From contig NC_083560.1 in NCBI RefSeq assembly GCF_019925205.1, forward strand, positions 19,115,145 to 19,179,144: a stretch of 64,000 bases of DNA. Direction: 5' to 3'. Under the pieces are notes generated by a model. That model did no database searches. It saw only the letters and a program-made list of their open reading frames with translations, and was not told the DNA's origin. The translations under genes and the position numbers were made by a program. Shown here in pieces: positions 37,010 through 48,260 of the stretch; position 1 is the stretch's first letter; each line of letters begins with the position of its first letter. The DNA is from Metopolophium dirhodum (taxonomy: Eukaryota > Arthropoda > Insecta > Hemiptera > Aphididae).

Positions 37010-37307
37010 CGGTCTAGTGTCAACGATAATTAGGTATGACTTGTGACTTTTCAGTTATCAGTAAGATATCAGACTATACGATTTGCGAACGATTTACAAT
37101 AGAATGATAGAACTTAGATTGATAGGTCTACGATTAAAATAGTTATTTGGTGCTTAAATCTTTTTCCTGTGATCGTGACTACCACCTACCAATAACTATG
37201 TTACTCAGGTGGCCGTGCTACGTCGTTGTATTATCGTTATCAGTTTAAAAATTATGTATTGCGTATATTTTATCTTTATTATAGATCTACCATTTATCAG
37301 TGTTTTA

Positions 37308-38040
37308 GATTCTGAGTGGAACGATGAATGTATTAATTTTACAATGATGTGTTTTTTTTTTAAATTTTTAAATTTTTTTTTTGTCTGTGTACACGATAAG
37401 TTGGTAGTCAAAATAATGCATCGATTTTCAACTTCAGTATCTTTTTCGATGGGATAGTGAATATTGTTGGTGCATTGGAGAGGTCAAAGTTTAAAATTCC
37501 CAGTAATTTTCAAAAGCGCTGTCACAGTTTTTTTAATAAACATTTAAAGTTCAAATATTGCCAAAATACGGAAAAATTAGCAAATTATTTTGAGTTGAGA
37601 ATTCGTAAAAATTTTTCTTTTTAAATCTAAGATTTGAAAATGTAATATAAGATTATCCATAGAAAATGTCTACAAACAAATCAAATTAAATTTTTATGAA
37701 CGTTTGAAGTTCATATATTACAAAATTTGATATTCACTCGATATCTCATGTAACGATTTTCTTATTTTATTGTAATTAAAAAACGAATGACTGTAGATAC
37801 TTGAAAATTTCACTGAATGTTTATATAAGCATTATCTATACACCATACAATTCTGAAAATAATTTGACTTTTTTTGAGCTATTTACGGACCATTTCAAAT
37901 TTTAATTTTTTTAGTTTTTTTTCTATGAATATCAATAAAATTGTATTTGTTGGGTAAAAAAACGTGATATTTTAATTAAAGGCTCCTGATATATTGTTAC
38001 AATAGCAGTTGAAAAATATTAAAAATACATAGGTAACATT
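37308..38040 (+). repeat. Interspersed repeat family A, longest copy
   Basis: It starts AGATTCTGAGTGGAACGATG and ends soon after GGCTCCTGATATATTGTTAC. It shares block order with 320-865 and 1586-1850, and in reverse with 31310-31760. No frame of interest. From 38041 to 38385 I see nothing further. Confidence 0.7.
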
Positions 38041-38385
38041 TTTTTTTATAAAGATTTAAAGTTTAAATGTTGATAACATTTTTCAAATTTCAAATTTAAT
38101 AATTATTTTGTAGTTAAAAATTTATAAAATGTTCAACTTTTGTAGGCGTATTATACAATTAAAAAATAAAATTTGGTATTTTTACAACTCTGGTTATGTA
38201 CCTAAAAATATAATAGTTTTTTTTTCTATTTGGAAAGTAAAATAATTTCATTACAATTATATTTGAGTAACGAGTAAAATAACTTAATTACATTTATCTC
38301 TAAGTTACCAGTAAAGTAACATAGTATAAGTATAGTAAATATTGAATGAGACGACAACAGGTTGCAGATGTAAGAGCTGGTAGGT

Positions 38386-38530
38386 CTTGAAGATTGCATA
38401 ATTTGCTTTTATGGAATTTCCACCACTACAGTAGTGCCAGCAAAATTTGTTGGGTATGTATTTAAACTTGAGAAGTGGATTCGAGAGTTTGTCCGCTATG
38501 TAGAACTGAAATCATTACACGTATAATATC
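38386..38530 (+). pseudogene. RING-finger relic, direct copy
   Basis: Reading with shifts: EDCIICF, GISTTT, VVPA, then EKWIRE and a diverged RYVELKS stretch that in another frame is CPLCRTEII. This is the skeleton of a C3HC4 RING finger (CxxC near the start, W and CPxCR near the end). Frame shifts make it non-functional. The inverted counterpart lies 320 bases downstream. Confidence 0.6.
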
Positions 38531-38849
38531 CGAAAATAAAACGTCCGAATAGTATTTTAGACATTTTTCGTTAGTTATTTTATTATAATATCAAAACAAC
38601 CGGTCACTGCAGAGTGCTATTTTATATTTGTGTTTATTAAAAATATAAATATTTTATAATAAACTATCATTACAATCTATGTAAAGAAAAAATATGTAAT
38701 ACTTTTTGGCCTGGTATCTATATAATATTCTGTGGGTGCTCTTGGGTACCTACCTACTGATTGGCGATTCTTGAGGTAGGCTATTAAAATTGAAACATAA
38801 AATATTTAAAACTGGTATCATAACAATTAAGCAAATTAAATAATTACTT

Positions 38850-39000
38850 TTGTATCCTAATGATCTCCGTTCTGCATAGCGGACAACGTCTTGTACCCAC
38901 TTGTATTCAGCTCTCGATACGTTCCCTACAGAACTGTTGCTGGCAGGGAACCGCTGTAGTGGTGGAAATCCCATCTAAACAAATTATGCATTCTTCAAGA
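38850..39000 (-). pseudogene. RING-finger relic, inverted copy
   Basis: On the minus strand it reads LEECIICLDGISTTTAVPC, then QQQFCRERIES, a TGA where a tryptophan is expected, then IQVGTRRCPLCRTEIIRIQK. Cysteine spacing fits a RING finger, so this copy is less decayed than the one at 38386. The stop replaces the conserved tryptophan. The two copies face each other, so the pair could form a hairpin about 140 bases long if transcribed. Confidence 0.7.
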
Positions 39001-40329
39001 ACTAAAAAAAAGAATGTTTTAAGTTAACAAATATTTAATATCCATACGCAATGAAAATTAATAATACTATTATATTTCATAGTATTAGATAACCATTGGT
39101 GAAAATAGGGGGGATGGGTCTTGGGGGGACTTAGTCCCCCCAAATGTCGGTCTAGTCCCCCCAGTTCAAAATCTAGTAATTAATACTAATTTTTATATTC
39201 TGTGGTACTAAGCGATATGGCCTATGGAGAGGGTGGCTTGAGTCCCCCTAAAAATTTAATTTGCACCTATGTTAAGATAACTATAATATACTACATATGA
39301 TATATATATTATATATACATACACATAATATACATATATATATTACATCGCACACAATATTGTCGGGACAATCTTGGCATTTGCGACAAGACCTTGGAAA
39401 AAACAATAACTATTATTTAATGTTCACACCAATTAGCATAGGCCACATGTGGCAGAAGGACCAACGCACAGAATTATGAAGTGGTAGTAAAAAGTATACT
39501 GTGAGGAGTCCGTGAGTCTAATAAAATCTTACCAATATATATAGCTACGACAACTACGCAATTAGCAAAACCCGGCATCGACCATAAAAATTGGCCAGCC
39601 ACAAACGTCAAACACATCTGCAGACATGGGACTCACACAGGCACATGTAAACTGAGGCACATGTAACTTTTGTCACAGTCGCATGTGACAAAAATCAAGT
39701 AACAGTATACACTATACAATTAATATAATAAAAAGATTAATATTAAACAAAAAAACATAATTTTATAATAATAATTATCCTTATTAAATAAGTATATGCC
39801 AAAAATATAAAAAACTTAAAAACAAAAATAATAATTGTTCGAACAAATCATACAAATTGCAATGACTAGTATTATGTTAAAAAATAATTATAGACAATTG
39901 TAATAACTAATAATCAAAAAATATGTAGGTAGTGGGTAGGTAGTACCTAATAACCTATATTATATTATTATGACATTATATTATGTTATAATACTTATAA
40001 TATTTTGAACTGTGAACTAAAATTATAAGATACAATTTGTAAATATTCAAATCATTATAAGTCTAATATTATAAATCCATTATTATAACTACATAGTATT
40101 TATAGCTTTCTCTAACACAATATTTTTTTTTTTTTGAATTTTTGAGTTTACTTAGTAGAGAAGTATCATTTAGTTTTACATAATAGGAAATACTTGCGTA
40201 CGCCTTAATACTGGTAGAGTTTCCATATACCCATTACAGGTAAGAAAATAAAACTGACGGAATTCACATTAGACCATTTTATTACCTTTTTATCTAACCG
40301 GTATTCTGGCGGAGTTTACAATCGCCCAC
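39001..40329. other. AT-rich stretch with a small G/C-tract repeat
   Basis: No gene. At about 39100-39265, GGGGGGACTTAGTCCCCCC and a later AGTCCCCCTAAAAATTTAAT belong to a short repeat ending near CACCTATG. TA-rich microsatellite-like sequence fills 39295-39350. Confidence 0.45.
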
Positions 40330-40500
40330 TCACGCAGGCACTATGGATATAGCTAAGACTAGCTTACTCAGGGGATCGACCACACGGACGGTGGGAACGC
40401 CCTTATTAATGAGCTAGACCGGCTAGGTGTTTGTGACCCCCTTCTCTCATGGTTGCGCTCTTACCTCGCCAATAGGCAGCAATTAGTCACACCAATATTG
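40330..40500 (+). pseudogene. Non-LTR retrotransposon reverse transcriptase fragment (Jockey/CR1-like)
   Basis: A frame near 40405-40490 reads NELDRLGVCDPLLSWLRSYL and then ANRQQ. This is the conserved segment downstream of the FDxV motif in Jockey/CR1-type reverse transcriptases. The piece is short and isolated, and neither end of the element is present. Confidence 0.75.
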
Positions 40501-41048
40501 ATTTATAGATAATTCATTAAATTTTGTTCATATTCTAAAACTTTTGTCCGTACGTAGCCGTACACAACCAGTACGTGCTGTTCGTTTTGATGTTCGAGTG
40601 AATTAACCTATTGGCTATTATCAAACTCTTAGGTGGTAAGAAAATTATCGATATGCATCATTATCTTATATTTTACATACAAATAATCTAATACCCTATA
40701 TATTTATTACAGACCACGTATTCTGATTTTTTGGTACATGAGTATAATATTTGTTTAGGTAAAAAATTGTATTCGTTAACTATCATTACCAATGTTCGAA
40801 AATCGCATCGTAACATTTTTATAGTTAATTTGACATAGCCAACCCGTTACGGCGCAACAGTAGAATAGTGTCTGTAAAAATGATGTTTATTGTTGATTTT
40901 TGGAATGAAAATAAACACGTACATAAATATTCGGGGTCCGGTATAAAGGTATAATGCACCTGTAAACCAGCGTTGTCAGTTTTTGGGAGGGGGAAGGGTT
41001 GTCCGTAAGCGTTAAGGGGTGATTTCATAAATAATTCATTCTATAAAT

Positions 41049-41161
41049 CTGTTTGATAATAATAATAATAATAATAATAATGCTAATGATAATAAAATAA
41101 TAATATAATAATGATAATGATAATGATAATAAAATAATAATAATAATAATAATAATAATAG
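41049..41161. repeat. (AAT)n / (ATGATA)n compound microsatellite
   Basis: Two ATA/AAT runs are separated by a short GATAATGATAATGATAAT stretch. From 40501 to 41750 apart from this I see no gene. Confidence 0.9.
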
Positions 41162-41749
41162 TTATGGAAATAATAAAATCAAAATATGGTACGAAATAAA
41201 AACTGCATGGTTTATAAATTATAAGTCAAGAATACTACAGAGTATGGGTGATCGAACACTAATATTATTTCTATAATAATTTTGGAATTGTATCTTAATT
41301 TATTATCTTATATTTTCCCCCAACTTTAAATGTTTAAAACGTCGGAACTTTATTGCTCCGGAACTAATTATTAATCGATAACATCAGAGCTCACGACTCG
41401 CGTCTGGTATCATAATAATTACAAATACATGAAAATAATAAATTACAAAATTTCGGCCATGTGAATGTGGAAACATCGCATAAAATGTTCTGTGCTCAAT
41501 CATTTTATGCTCAATCATGCTTTACCGTACACAACATCATAATTTACGAAAAATACAAAACTATACACAATATACCTACATACAAACAAATATAATATCA
41601 TAATAAAAATTTTGAGAAATGTGCAATTTTAATTCCTAATAAATTTAATAACATATAGATACAATAACACAAATACAATATATACAATATATTAACCTAA
41701 CCTGTATAATGTGTATAATATATATTAATATAAAAAATTTGAAAAAAAA

Positions 41750-41905
41750 ATGCAAAGAAAGTCGGGTTCCGGCGTCCGTGTGAATCCATATGGCACACGG
41801 AACAGTCGCCGCCCGGAGAGCGTACGACGGGATTCGAATTCGGACCTACCTAGCAACCTACGTTTAGGGAGCCTACGCCTAACCTACCGAGCCATAGTTT
41901 GTGTT
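41750..41905 (-). mobile_element. tRNA-like SINE fragment
   Basis: On the minus strand an A-box-like TGGCTCGGTAGGTTAGGCG (41894-41876) precedes a B-box-like GAATTCGAATCCCG (41841-41828), and GC-rich sequence follows. The region between the boxes is too long and unpaired for a functional tRNA. No A tail is visible at the low-coordinate end. It is distinct in sequence from the SINE at 23741. Confidence 0.55.
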
Positions 41906-42290
41906 GCCGACAATAATCAAATTTTCAACAGTTAAGCTGTGTGTCTGCGGAACGACGTAAGCCGATATACTCGATATACATCGATGTAATCGTATATAAT
42001 TCGATGTATTTACACTTTGTTAAAAATTTAAATGTAATTTATTCAATAATAACGAAAAAAGCAATTGATTGTGATTACGAAGTCTATGGACCGATATCAC
42101 GTACAAATCGCACATCGGCGGCATTGAAAACAAACGAACTACGCAAATGATGGGGATGAGAAAAGGTGAAAAAAGGCGAAAAACGGCGTAAAAAGCATAA
42201 CATTTTTCGAAAAACGTTTTAAAACTCACCGCCGCCGCCGCATAGCTACGCAATTGGTCACGCTATCCTAATTTTTCGTCTTTCCGTCGA

Positions 42291-43137
42291 TTGAACGAAC
42301 ATATCTCTGATGAGGAAAAATCTATTTGTCTTGCTGGATTGAAAAGTATAGTGATTGAACATCTTGACTGTTTGACTGATGAATTCATGCGATATTTTCC
42401 GGATTTTTCTAACGAAAGTAGAATCACGGAACGGGTACGGCACGGTCACGGCACTGTCATGTCACCGCTGTGTGTGAATAGACCTTAACAAGTTGTCCAT
42501 TCAGTGCTAACTTAGACACATTGCCGGATACATTTCAAGAACAGGCAATCGAGCTGAAGAACGATTCACGCGCAAAAATTGATTTTAACAGTGGCAGCTC
42601 TTTGGAAGAGTTTTGGGTAAAATACCTACCCATTTATCCTGAAATTTCAAATGAAGCCTTACAAGTCCTTGTACAATTTTCATCGACTTATTTATGTGAA
42701 TCTGGGTTCTCCAGCTTGGCCATTATAAAAACCAAACATAGAAATCGCTTGGATGTCGAATCTGACTTGAGGTGTTCTTTATCAAACATCGAGCCGAACT
42801 TTAAAAAATTTTCCAAAGAAAAGTGTTGTCAGCCTTCACATTAAATGTTAATTTTATTATACATTCTATTATTTATATTTTTTACTAATTTAATTAATTA
42901 CTCACGTCAATTTATAATTTCATTATAATACTATATTATTTACAATTATTTATATTTTATAATTACCATCATCAATAAAAAAGTAGTCTTTCTAAATATT
43001 ATATAGTTTATTTGTAAAATGTAAAGTAAACAAAAAAATTATAATTTTTTCAATTTATATGTGGGAGGGGCGTGAAATTTTTGAAAATCTACAAAGGGGG
43101 CGTAGAATAAATAAGGTTGGGAACCACTGTGCTATAG
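42291..43137 (+). pseudogene. hAT transposase 3' half (ZBED5-like) with right terminus
   Basis: Frame 42291-42420 gives HISDEEKSICLAGLKS and EFMRYFPDFSNES. After a break, 42495-42844 gives LPDTFQEQAIELKNDSRAK, then LEEFWVKYLPIYPEISNEAL, STYLCESGFSSLAIIKTKHR and a stop after KCCQPSH. This is the dimerisation region of ZBED5-like hAT transposases. Downstream, GGTTGGGAACCACTGTG at about 43119-43135 is the typical right end. The left end and the N-terminal half are missing. The break near 42430-42490 carries unrelated GC-rich sequence (GGTACGGCACGGTCACGG). Confidence 0.8.
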
Positions 43138-43834
43138 GGAATCGACGAGACCGGTCCGGCGGACTGGGGAAACCGAGCTGTGTTTCTACCACTAGATTCT
43201 CCATGAATTCCTTATAGCAACCCCCGGAATTAATGACCAACTATTGTTCATTTTATAGTATTAGAAGTTTTTCCAGTTTTTTAAACATTTAAGTCTTCAA
43301 ATTAAGTAATATTTATTAGATTTTTTTTTTTTTTGTATTTTTATAATATTTATTAGATTATTCACAGAATATATTAATATAGGTACGTGATTACTGATTA
43401 GATTACGTGTAATTAGATGTGTAAATCAGTTAATTGAACAGAGATACACTTCCTTAATAAGGTTAATGTGTTCTTAGAGGTAATATTTATTTGCAATAAT
43501 TAAATGTTATAATAGTCATATCTAAAAATATAAAGTATGGAATAAATAATAATTAATAATTATTTATGTATATTTGTTTTGGAATTTATTTTATTTGACT
43601 GTTGACGATGAAGCAGTAGTTATAAAAACCGTTTGTAGATGAATTGTTATGCTTCTAGAAGTAACAACGAATCGACTATTACCCTATTTACATGCTATAT
43701 TGCATTATTGCTATTGTTGCAACTTTTGGTCCATTCATACGGATTTGATAAGTGAAATGAACACTGTCTCGGTACTGAAATGGGTATAGTGACATATCGT
43801 TCCTTTTCTCGAGTATCATCGTGGCGTAAGAGTG

Positions 43835-43990
43835 TCGTTGCTGAGTCTAAAAGTCAAGCGTAAGGATACAGTAAACCAGCTCACCATCGAAAAAGGAAAA
43901 AGTCAGCTGTCAAAGTAAGAGGGTCGTTGCTGAGTCCTAAAGTCAAGCGTAAGGATACAGTAAGCCAACTCACCATCGAAAAAAAGCAAA
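43835..43990 (+). repeat. Tandem duplication of about 89 bases
   Basis: TCGTTGCTGAGTC, then AAGTCAAGCGTAAGGATACA and CTCACCATCGAAAAA, occur at 43835 and again at 43924. It lies just before the BEL/Pao relic, perhaps as part of it. Confidence 0.8.
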
Positions 43991-44039
43991 TACTATATAC
44001 GATAATACAGGACACTTTGTATTAAAATAGTGGCGAACA

Positions 44040-46130
44040 ATTTGTTATCATTGGCCCCCGAGATTGTGTATAATTTGCCTATATTTTGCTATATTGTCCA
44101 TGTTAATCTTAAGGAGTAAAATAGGCAACTATTATAACAATTTCAAAAGGACCTAATTTTGATTAGTCGGTCCCGCTATTATGCAGGTCAATTTAACGTT
44201 GTAACATTTGCAACAGTTGTGGTGATTAAAAATACAATGGGATGGGTCGCTCCCGAGTAATATTAAAGAACGTTGGATTGCATATAGAACCTCATTATGC
44301 CTTTTATATAATTTAATGATACCCCGACAAATTACGTGCGAAGGCGATATCGTAAAAATACAATTACACGCTAGTATTGATGTATATGGTTGTTGTTTAT
44401 ATTTAGGGGTATACTAACTCCACCGGCGTACCTATATACACTTCAAAATTAATATGCGCTAAGTCCAAAGTCGTACACTCACACCGTTGAAGGTTATATC
44501 TTTACCTAGACTGGAATTATGTGCCGCACTTTTACTAGCGTGATTAGCGAGCAAAATAATTCCAAAATTACATGTGAAGGTTAGTAAAAGTTATTTTTGG
44601 TCCGATTCAAGAATCATCCTAGCGTAGATTATTATGTCTCCTTCAACTAAATAGACAACTTTCGTAGCTCACAGGATCGGAGAAATACAAGAACGAACTT
44701 CTATCACAAATTGGTCAAAATATGTTAACACTAATAAGAGAACCCCGCTGATATAATATCACGCGGTTGCTGTCCATCGAAATTAAGTAATATTTCATTA
44801 TGGTGGCTTGGACTCGACTGGCTAATTTTATTAGAGACAAACTAAACGACCTAACAACGAAAATACGTCGAATTTAGTAATACCTGAATTCCGAGGAGTT
44901 ACTATTTTTTCAATGTATGTACTAATTCACTCAACGAGACCTTTTTACTATCATTATTAAATATTAAGTATTTGTCTGTGAGCAGATTACTACGTGTAAT
45001 AGCCTATTGTTTACGTTATAAATACAATTTATTACATAAAGGTAAGGGTCAAGGTTAACTGGTGCACTTAGCAAGGAAGAAATTAAACACGCCCATATCT
45101 TAATAATAAATATTATTCAAGGGAAAGAATTTTATTGTGAAATACATGATTTAATGCAATTAAAAAATGTTAAAGCATCCAGTAAGTTATTAATATTGTG
45201 CCCATTTATAGACGAGGATGGTTTGGTAAGAGTGGGAGGCGGAGGACTTTTGAAAAACGGTGCCTCAATATACATTTATCAGAGACATCCTATCGTTTTA
45301 CCTGCAGATAATCATTTTACGCGCTTATTGTTTAAATATTAACACGAACGATGTAGGTATGCACGTTAAACGGTCGAAATATAGCTCGCAAGTACTGAGC
45401 ACCAGTGCAAACCAATCGGATGACATAAACCTGTCGTAATACAACCAATTATGGGTAAAATACCTGCCAACCGCATTGCACTAGCACGTCCATTTTTAAA
45501 ATGTGGAATCTATCTTGCTGGACCATTTTTAATTAAATCTAATTAGCGCCGTAATGCTCCGTTATTAAAAAGGTAGGTATATATGTATTTTCGTATGTTT
45601 AACGACCAAGATTATACACATAGAATCGGTTGAAGACTTATCCACGCAAGCATTTATTATAGTGCTCTAAATTGATTTTTTGATAGGCGTGAAAAGAGTA
45701 TGATTATAATAGACTCTGATAAATGATAATGATATTGATAATTTTTTTGGTGCAAGTCATAAATTAAAGGAGTGGTACGATTTGTTCCAAACAGAACAAC
45801 ACAAGAAGAAGGTAGAGGAAGTGTCAACGGAAAGTGAAGTTCGATGGAGATTCATACCTCCCCGTTCTCCGCATATCGGCGGACTATGGGAAGCCGCCGT
45901 TAATTCAATGAAAAATCTTTTACAAAAACATTAGGCAATGTCCACTTGACGTATGAAGAACTTTATACTGTACTCACTCGTACTGAAGCCTGTCTAAACT
46001 TCCGTCCTCTTACTCCTATTTCTACTGATCCGAATGACTTGTAAGTATTGACAGGTCATTTCCTGATAGTTGACTCTCTGTTAGCGATCCCATACCCTGA
46101 CATAGGTATCGAATTGACAGATTGACACGG
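44040..46130 (+). pseudogene. Decayed BEL/Pao retrotransposon (RNase H and integrase region)
   Basis: In shifting frames: IPRQITCEGDIVKIQLHAS with GCCLYL around 44320-44410, then LPRLELCAALLLA near 44500 and FVAHRIGEIQE near 44655 (RNase H region). At 45154-45340 an open segment has PFIDEDGLVRVGGGGLLKNG and RHPIVLPADNHFTRLL, the zinc-binding start of a Pao integrase. At 45840-46030, WRFIPPRSPHIGGLWEAAV and ACLNFRPLTPISTDPNDL-like sequence form the integrase core. Order and motifs are diagnostic of BEL/Pao. Many stops and shifts show it is old. No LTRs were found. Confidence 0.85.
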
Positions 46131-46644
46131 TAGCGTAGATTCAGTCATTATTCCCAAATAATTTAAATAATTTAAATCAATTAATTAAAAATAATTCTAT
46201 GACTTATTTAGAGCGTATACTAAAGGTATGGTTAAATATAATTTATAACCGTTTATTTTTTATTTTTTTTGGTTCCTTTGACATAAAAAATATAAATCAT
46301 AAGAATTGTATAACTTATAATGTGATAAAAATGCAGGTACAATACCAAGAAAAAATATAAAACATTTTAAAAATCAAAATATATAAAAAAATATATATAT
46401 ATTAGATAGGTTACCTATTATATTATACAAATAAAAACAAATATAATGTTGTTTGAAAAAATCACTTTTGTGTAGGTAAAAATATATATTTTTGGCATTG
46501 TAACCATATTTCAATATTTGTATTATAAATATCATAGTTTGTAAAATTCAAATAATTTAGATTTTTAATAACAAAGAAACTAAAAAAAGAAACGAACAAG
46601 AAAGTATTTTCCTAGTAGGTAAGTATACTTACCTATAGGTCAAG

Positions 46645-48260
46645 GGTGGCCAAACTTTTTTTGGTCACGATCTACTAAAAATATACCTTTGAGGATCGAC
46701 TTTTATAGAAAATTTTTTTTATTATTGAATATTTATAATTATTAGGAAATATACTTGCATAAAGTGTATATAATCATACAATAAGTATTATAAACTAATT
46801 ACAAATCACTAAATATAATATAATAATAATTAGGGGTACGATTTTGTAGCATTTTGCATATTTTTTTGGCGAGGCCAAAAGATAGCTTAGTAAGATAAAA
46901 ATCTGTTTCACATACTGGGGATTAAAAATATGCTAGTTTAATTTTGCATATTTTGAAGATTTTTTAAAAGTAATGATTATTTTAGCATTTTGTGCATATT
47001 TTTGGTTTTATTTGTTAATTTTTTTTGTTTTTATTTTTTTTTAAACAAAAATAATATATTTAGTATTACACATTTGGAGGATAGTTTCATTTTCATGGAT
47101 GCGGTTTTCAATCGCCATAAATGTTCGCCCTAAGTTAAGCACGCCTGATATAGCGGACGAGAACAATTTTTATTTTATCTGTTTTTACGATTTGCATTGA
47201 TAGATATAGCTGCTTCATTGTTCGCGGCGATTAAAAATCTGCGTCCACTCACAAACTATACCTACACATCGTGTTTATCGTAATTTGTCCTTATGTCTAA
47301 ATAATCTATCACTCATCGTTAAGTAACACAATATCATTATGGCGTGAGTAAAACATAAAATTCGATTAATTATTAGTGAAATTTTGATTGATTAGATAAA
47401 TTGTATTTTATTGATAATTGATATATAATGTTTTTATTGTTTTATGTATTAGTACTGCGATCCGTGTATAGCGAGTTTGTCGACCAACGCGTGTTAAAGT
47501 CTTGTTTATATTTTCTATTAATTTTATAAATGTTATCAATATACATATCTAAAGTAAATAATGTATTCAATTTTGTTACAGAAAATGAATAAGATGTTTT
47601 CTTTCTTCAAATTTTTTTCCATCGAAATTTTTACGATGTAATTCAATTTAATTTAGTAAGTCAGTTAAATTAAAAAAGATGGAATGAAATTTAAAAATTT
47701 TAAAAAGACAAAATCGACTATCAAAACCATCGAAAATCTACTATAGTCGTCACATAAACTTATATTTAAAATATTTAGTATTTTATACATTTTATTTTAC
47801 TACTCATTTTTTGAATAAACATTTTTTTAACGTTATTTTTTTTTATAAATGCATATAACAAGTTTTTTAGAGCATATTTAAGTAATTTTTAAAACATATC
47901 AACATATTTTTTAGAGAATATTTAACAGTTTTTTTGGGCATAAAAATCCGAACCCTAATAATAAATAATAATTTCTAAAATCTAATTACTTAAGTTATTA
48001 ACATATTATTTTATTGAAGTATGGCATTGCATGTCGTTGACCAATTGGTCGTAATCTGACGAATATTTGCTTCACTTCTGATCGAAGACACTGCTCCAAA
48101 TGGTCATCAGAGAGTGTCACTCGGTATTTTGTTTTTATCATTTTCATGTGAGAAAATACTGTTTTGCACAATTAGGTAGATCCAAAATAAGTATATATAA
48201 CTGCAAATTCCTCAAACACGGATATTTTTCTTCACTCAGTAAATTCCAAAAATGTGTTTC
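46645..48260 (-). pseudogene. hAT transposase relic split by another element
   Basis: The low end reads GGGTGGCCAAACTTTTTTTG, then GGTCACGATCTACTA, a typical hAT terminus. On the minus strand 48255-48035 reads FWNLLSEEKYPCLRNLQLYI, later KMIKTKYRVTLSDDHLEQCL and YSSDYDQLVNDMQ in shifting frames, the dimerisation block of a hAT transposase. The two parts are separated by the insertion 46832-47957. Orientation of terminus and protein agrees with one element. Confidence 0.7.
46832..47957. mobile_element. Inserted element with TTAGGG-type inverted ends
   Basis: TTAGGGGTACGATTTT at the left and AAAAATCCGAACCCTAA at the right are imperfect inverted ends. GCATATTTTT-like motifs recur inside, as they also do inside the element at 55392. 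AT-rich TAATAA-type sequence flanks it, so a duplication cannot be read with certainty. I see no transposase frame. Confidence 0.6.

Noticed and set aside
41750..41905. Functional tRNA gene on the minus strand
   Set aside because: A and B boxes are present, but the spacing is too long, no cloverleaf stems can be paired and no anticodon loop is evident. A SINE head fits better.
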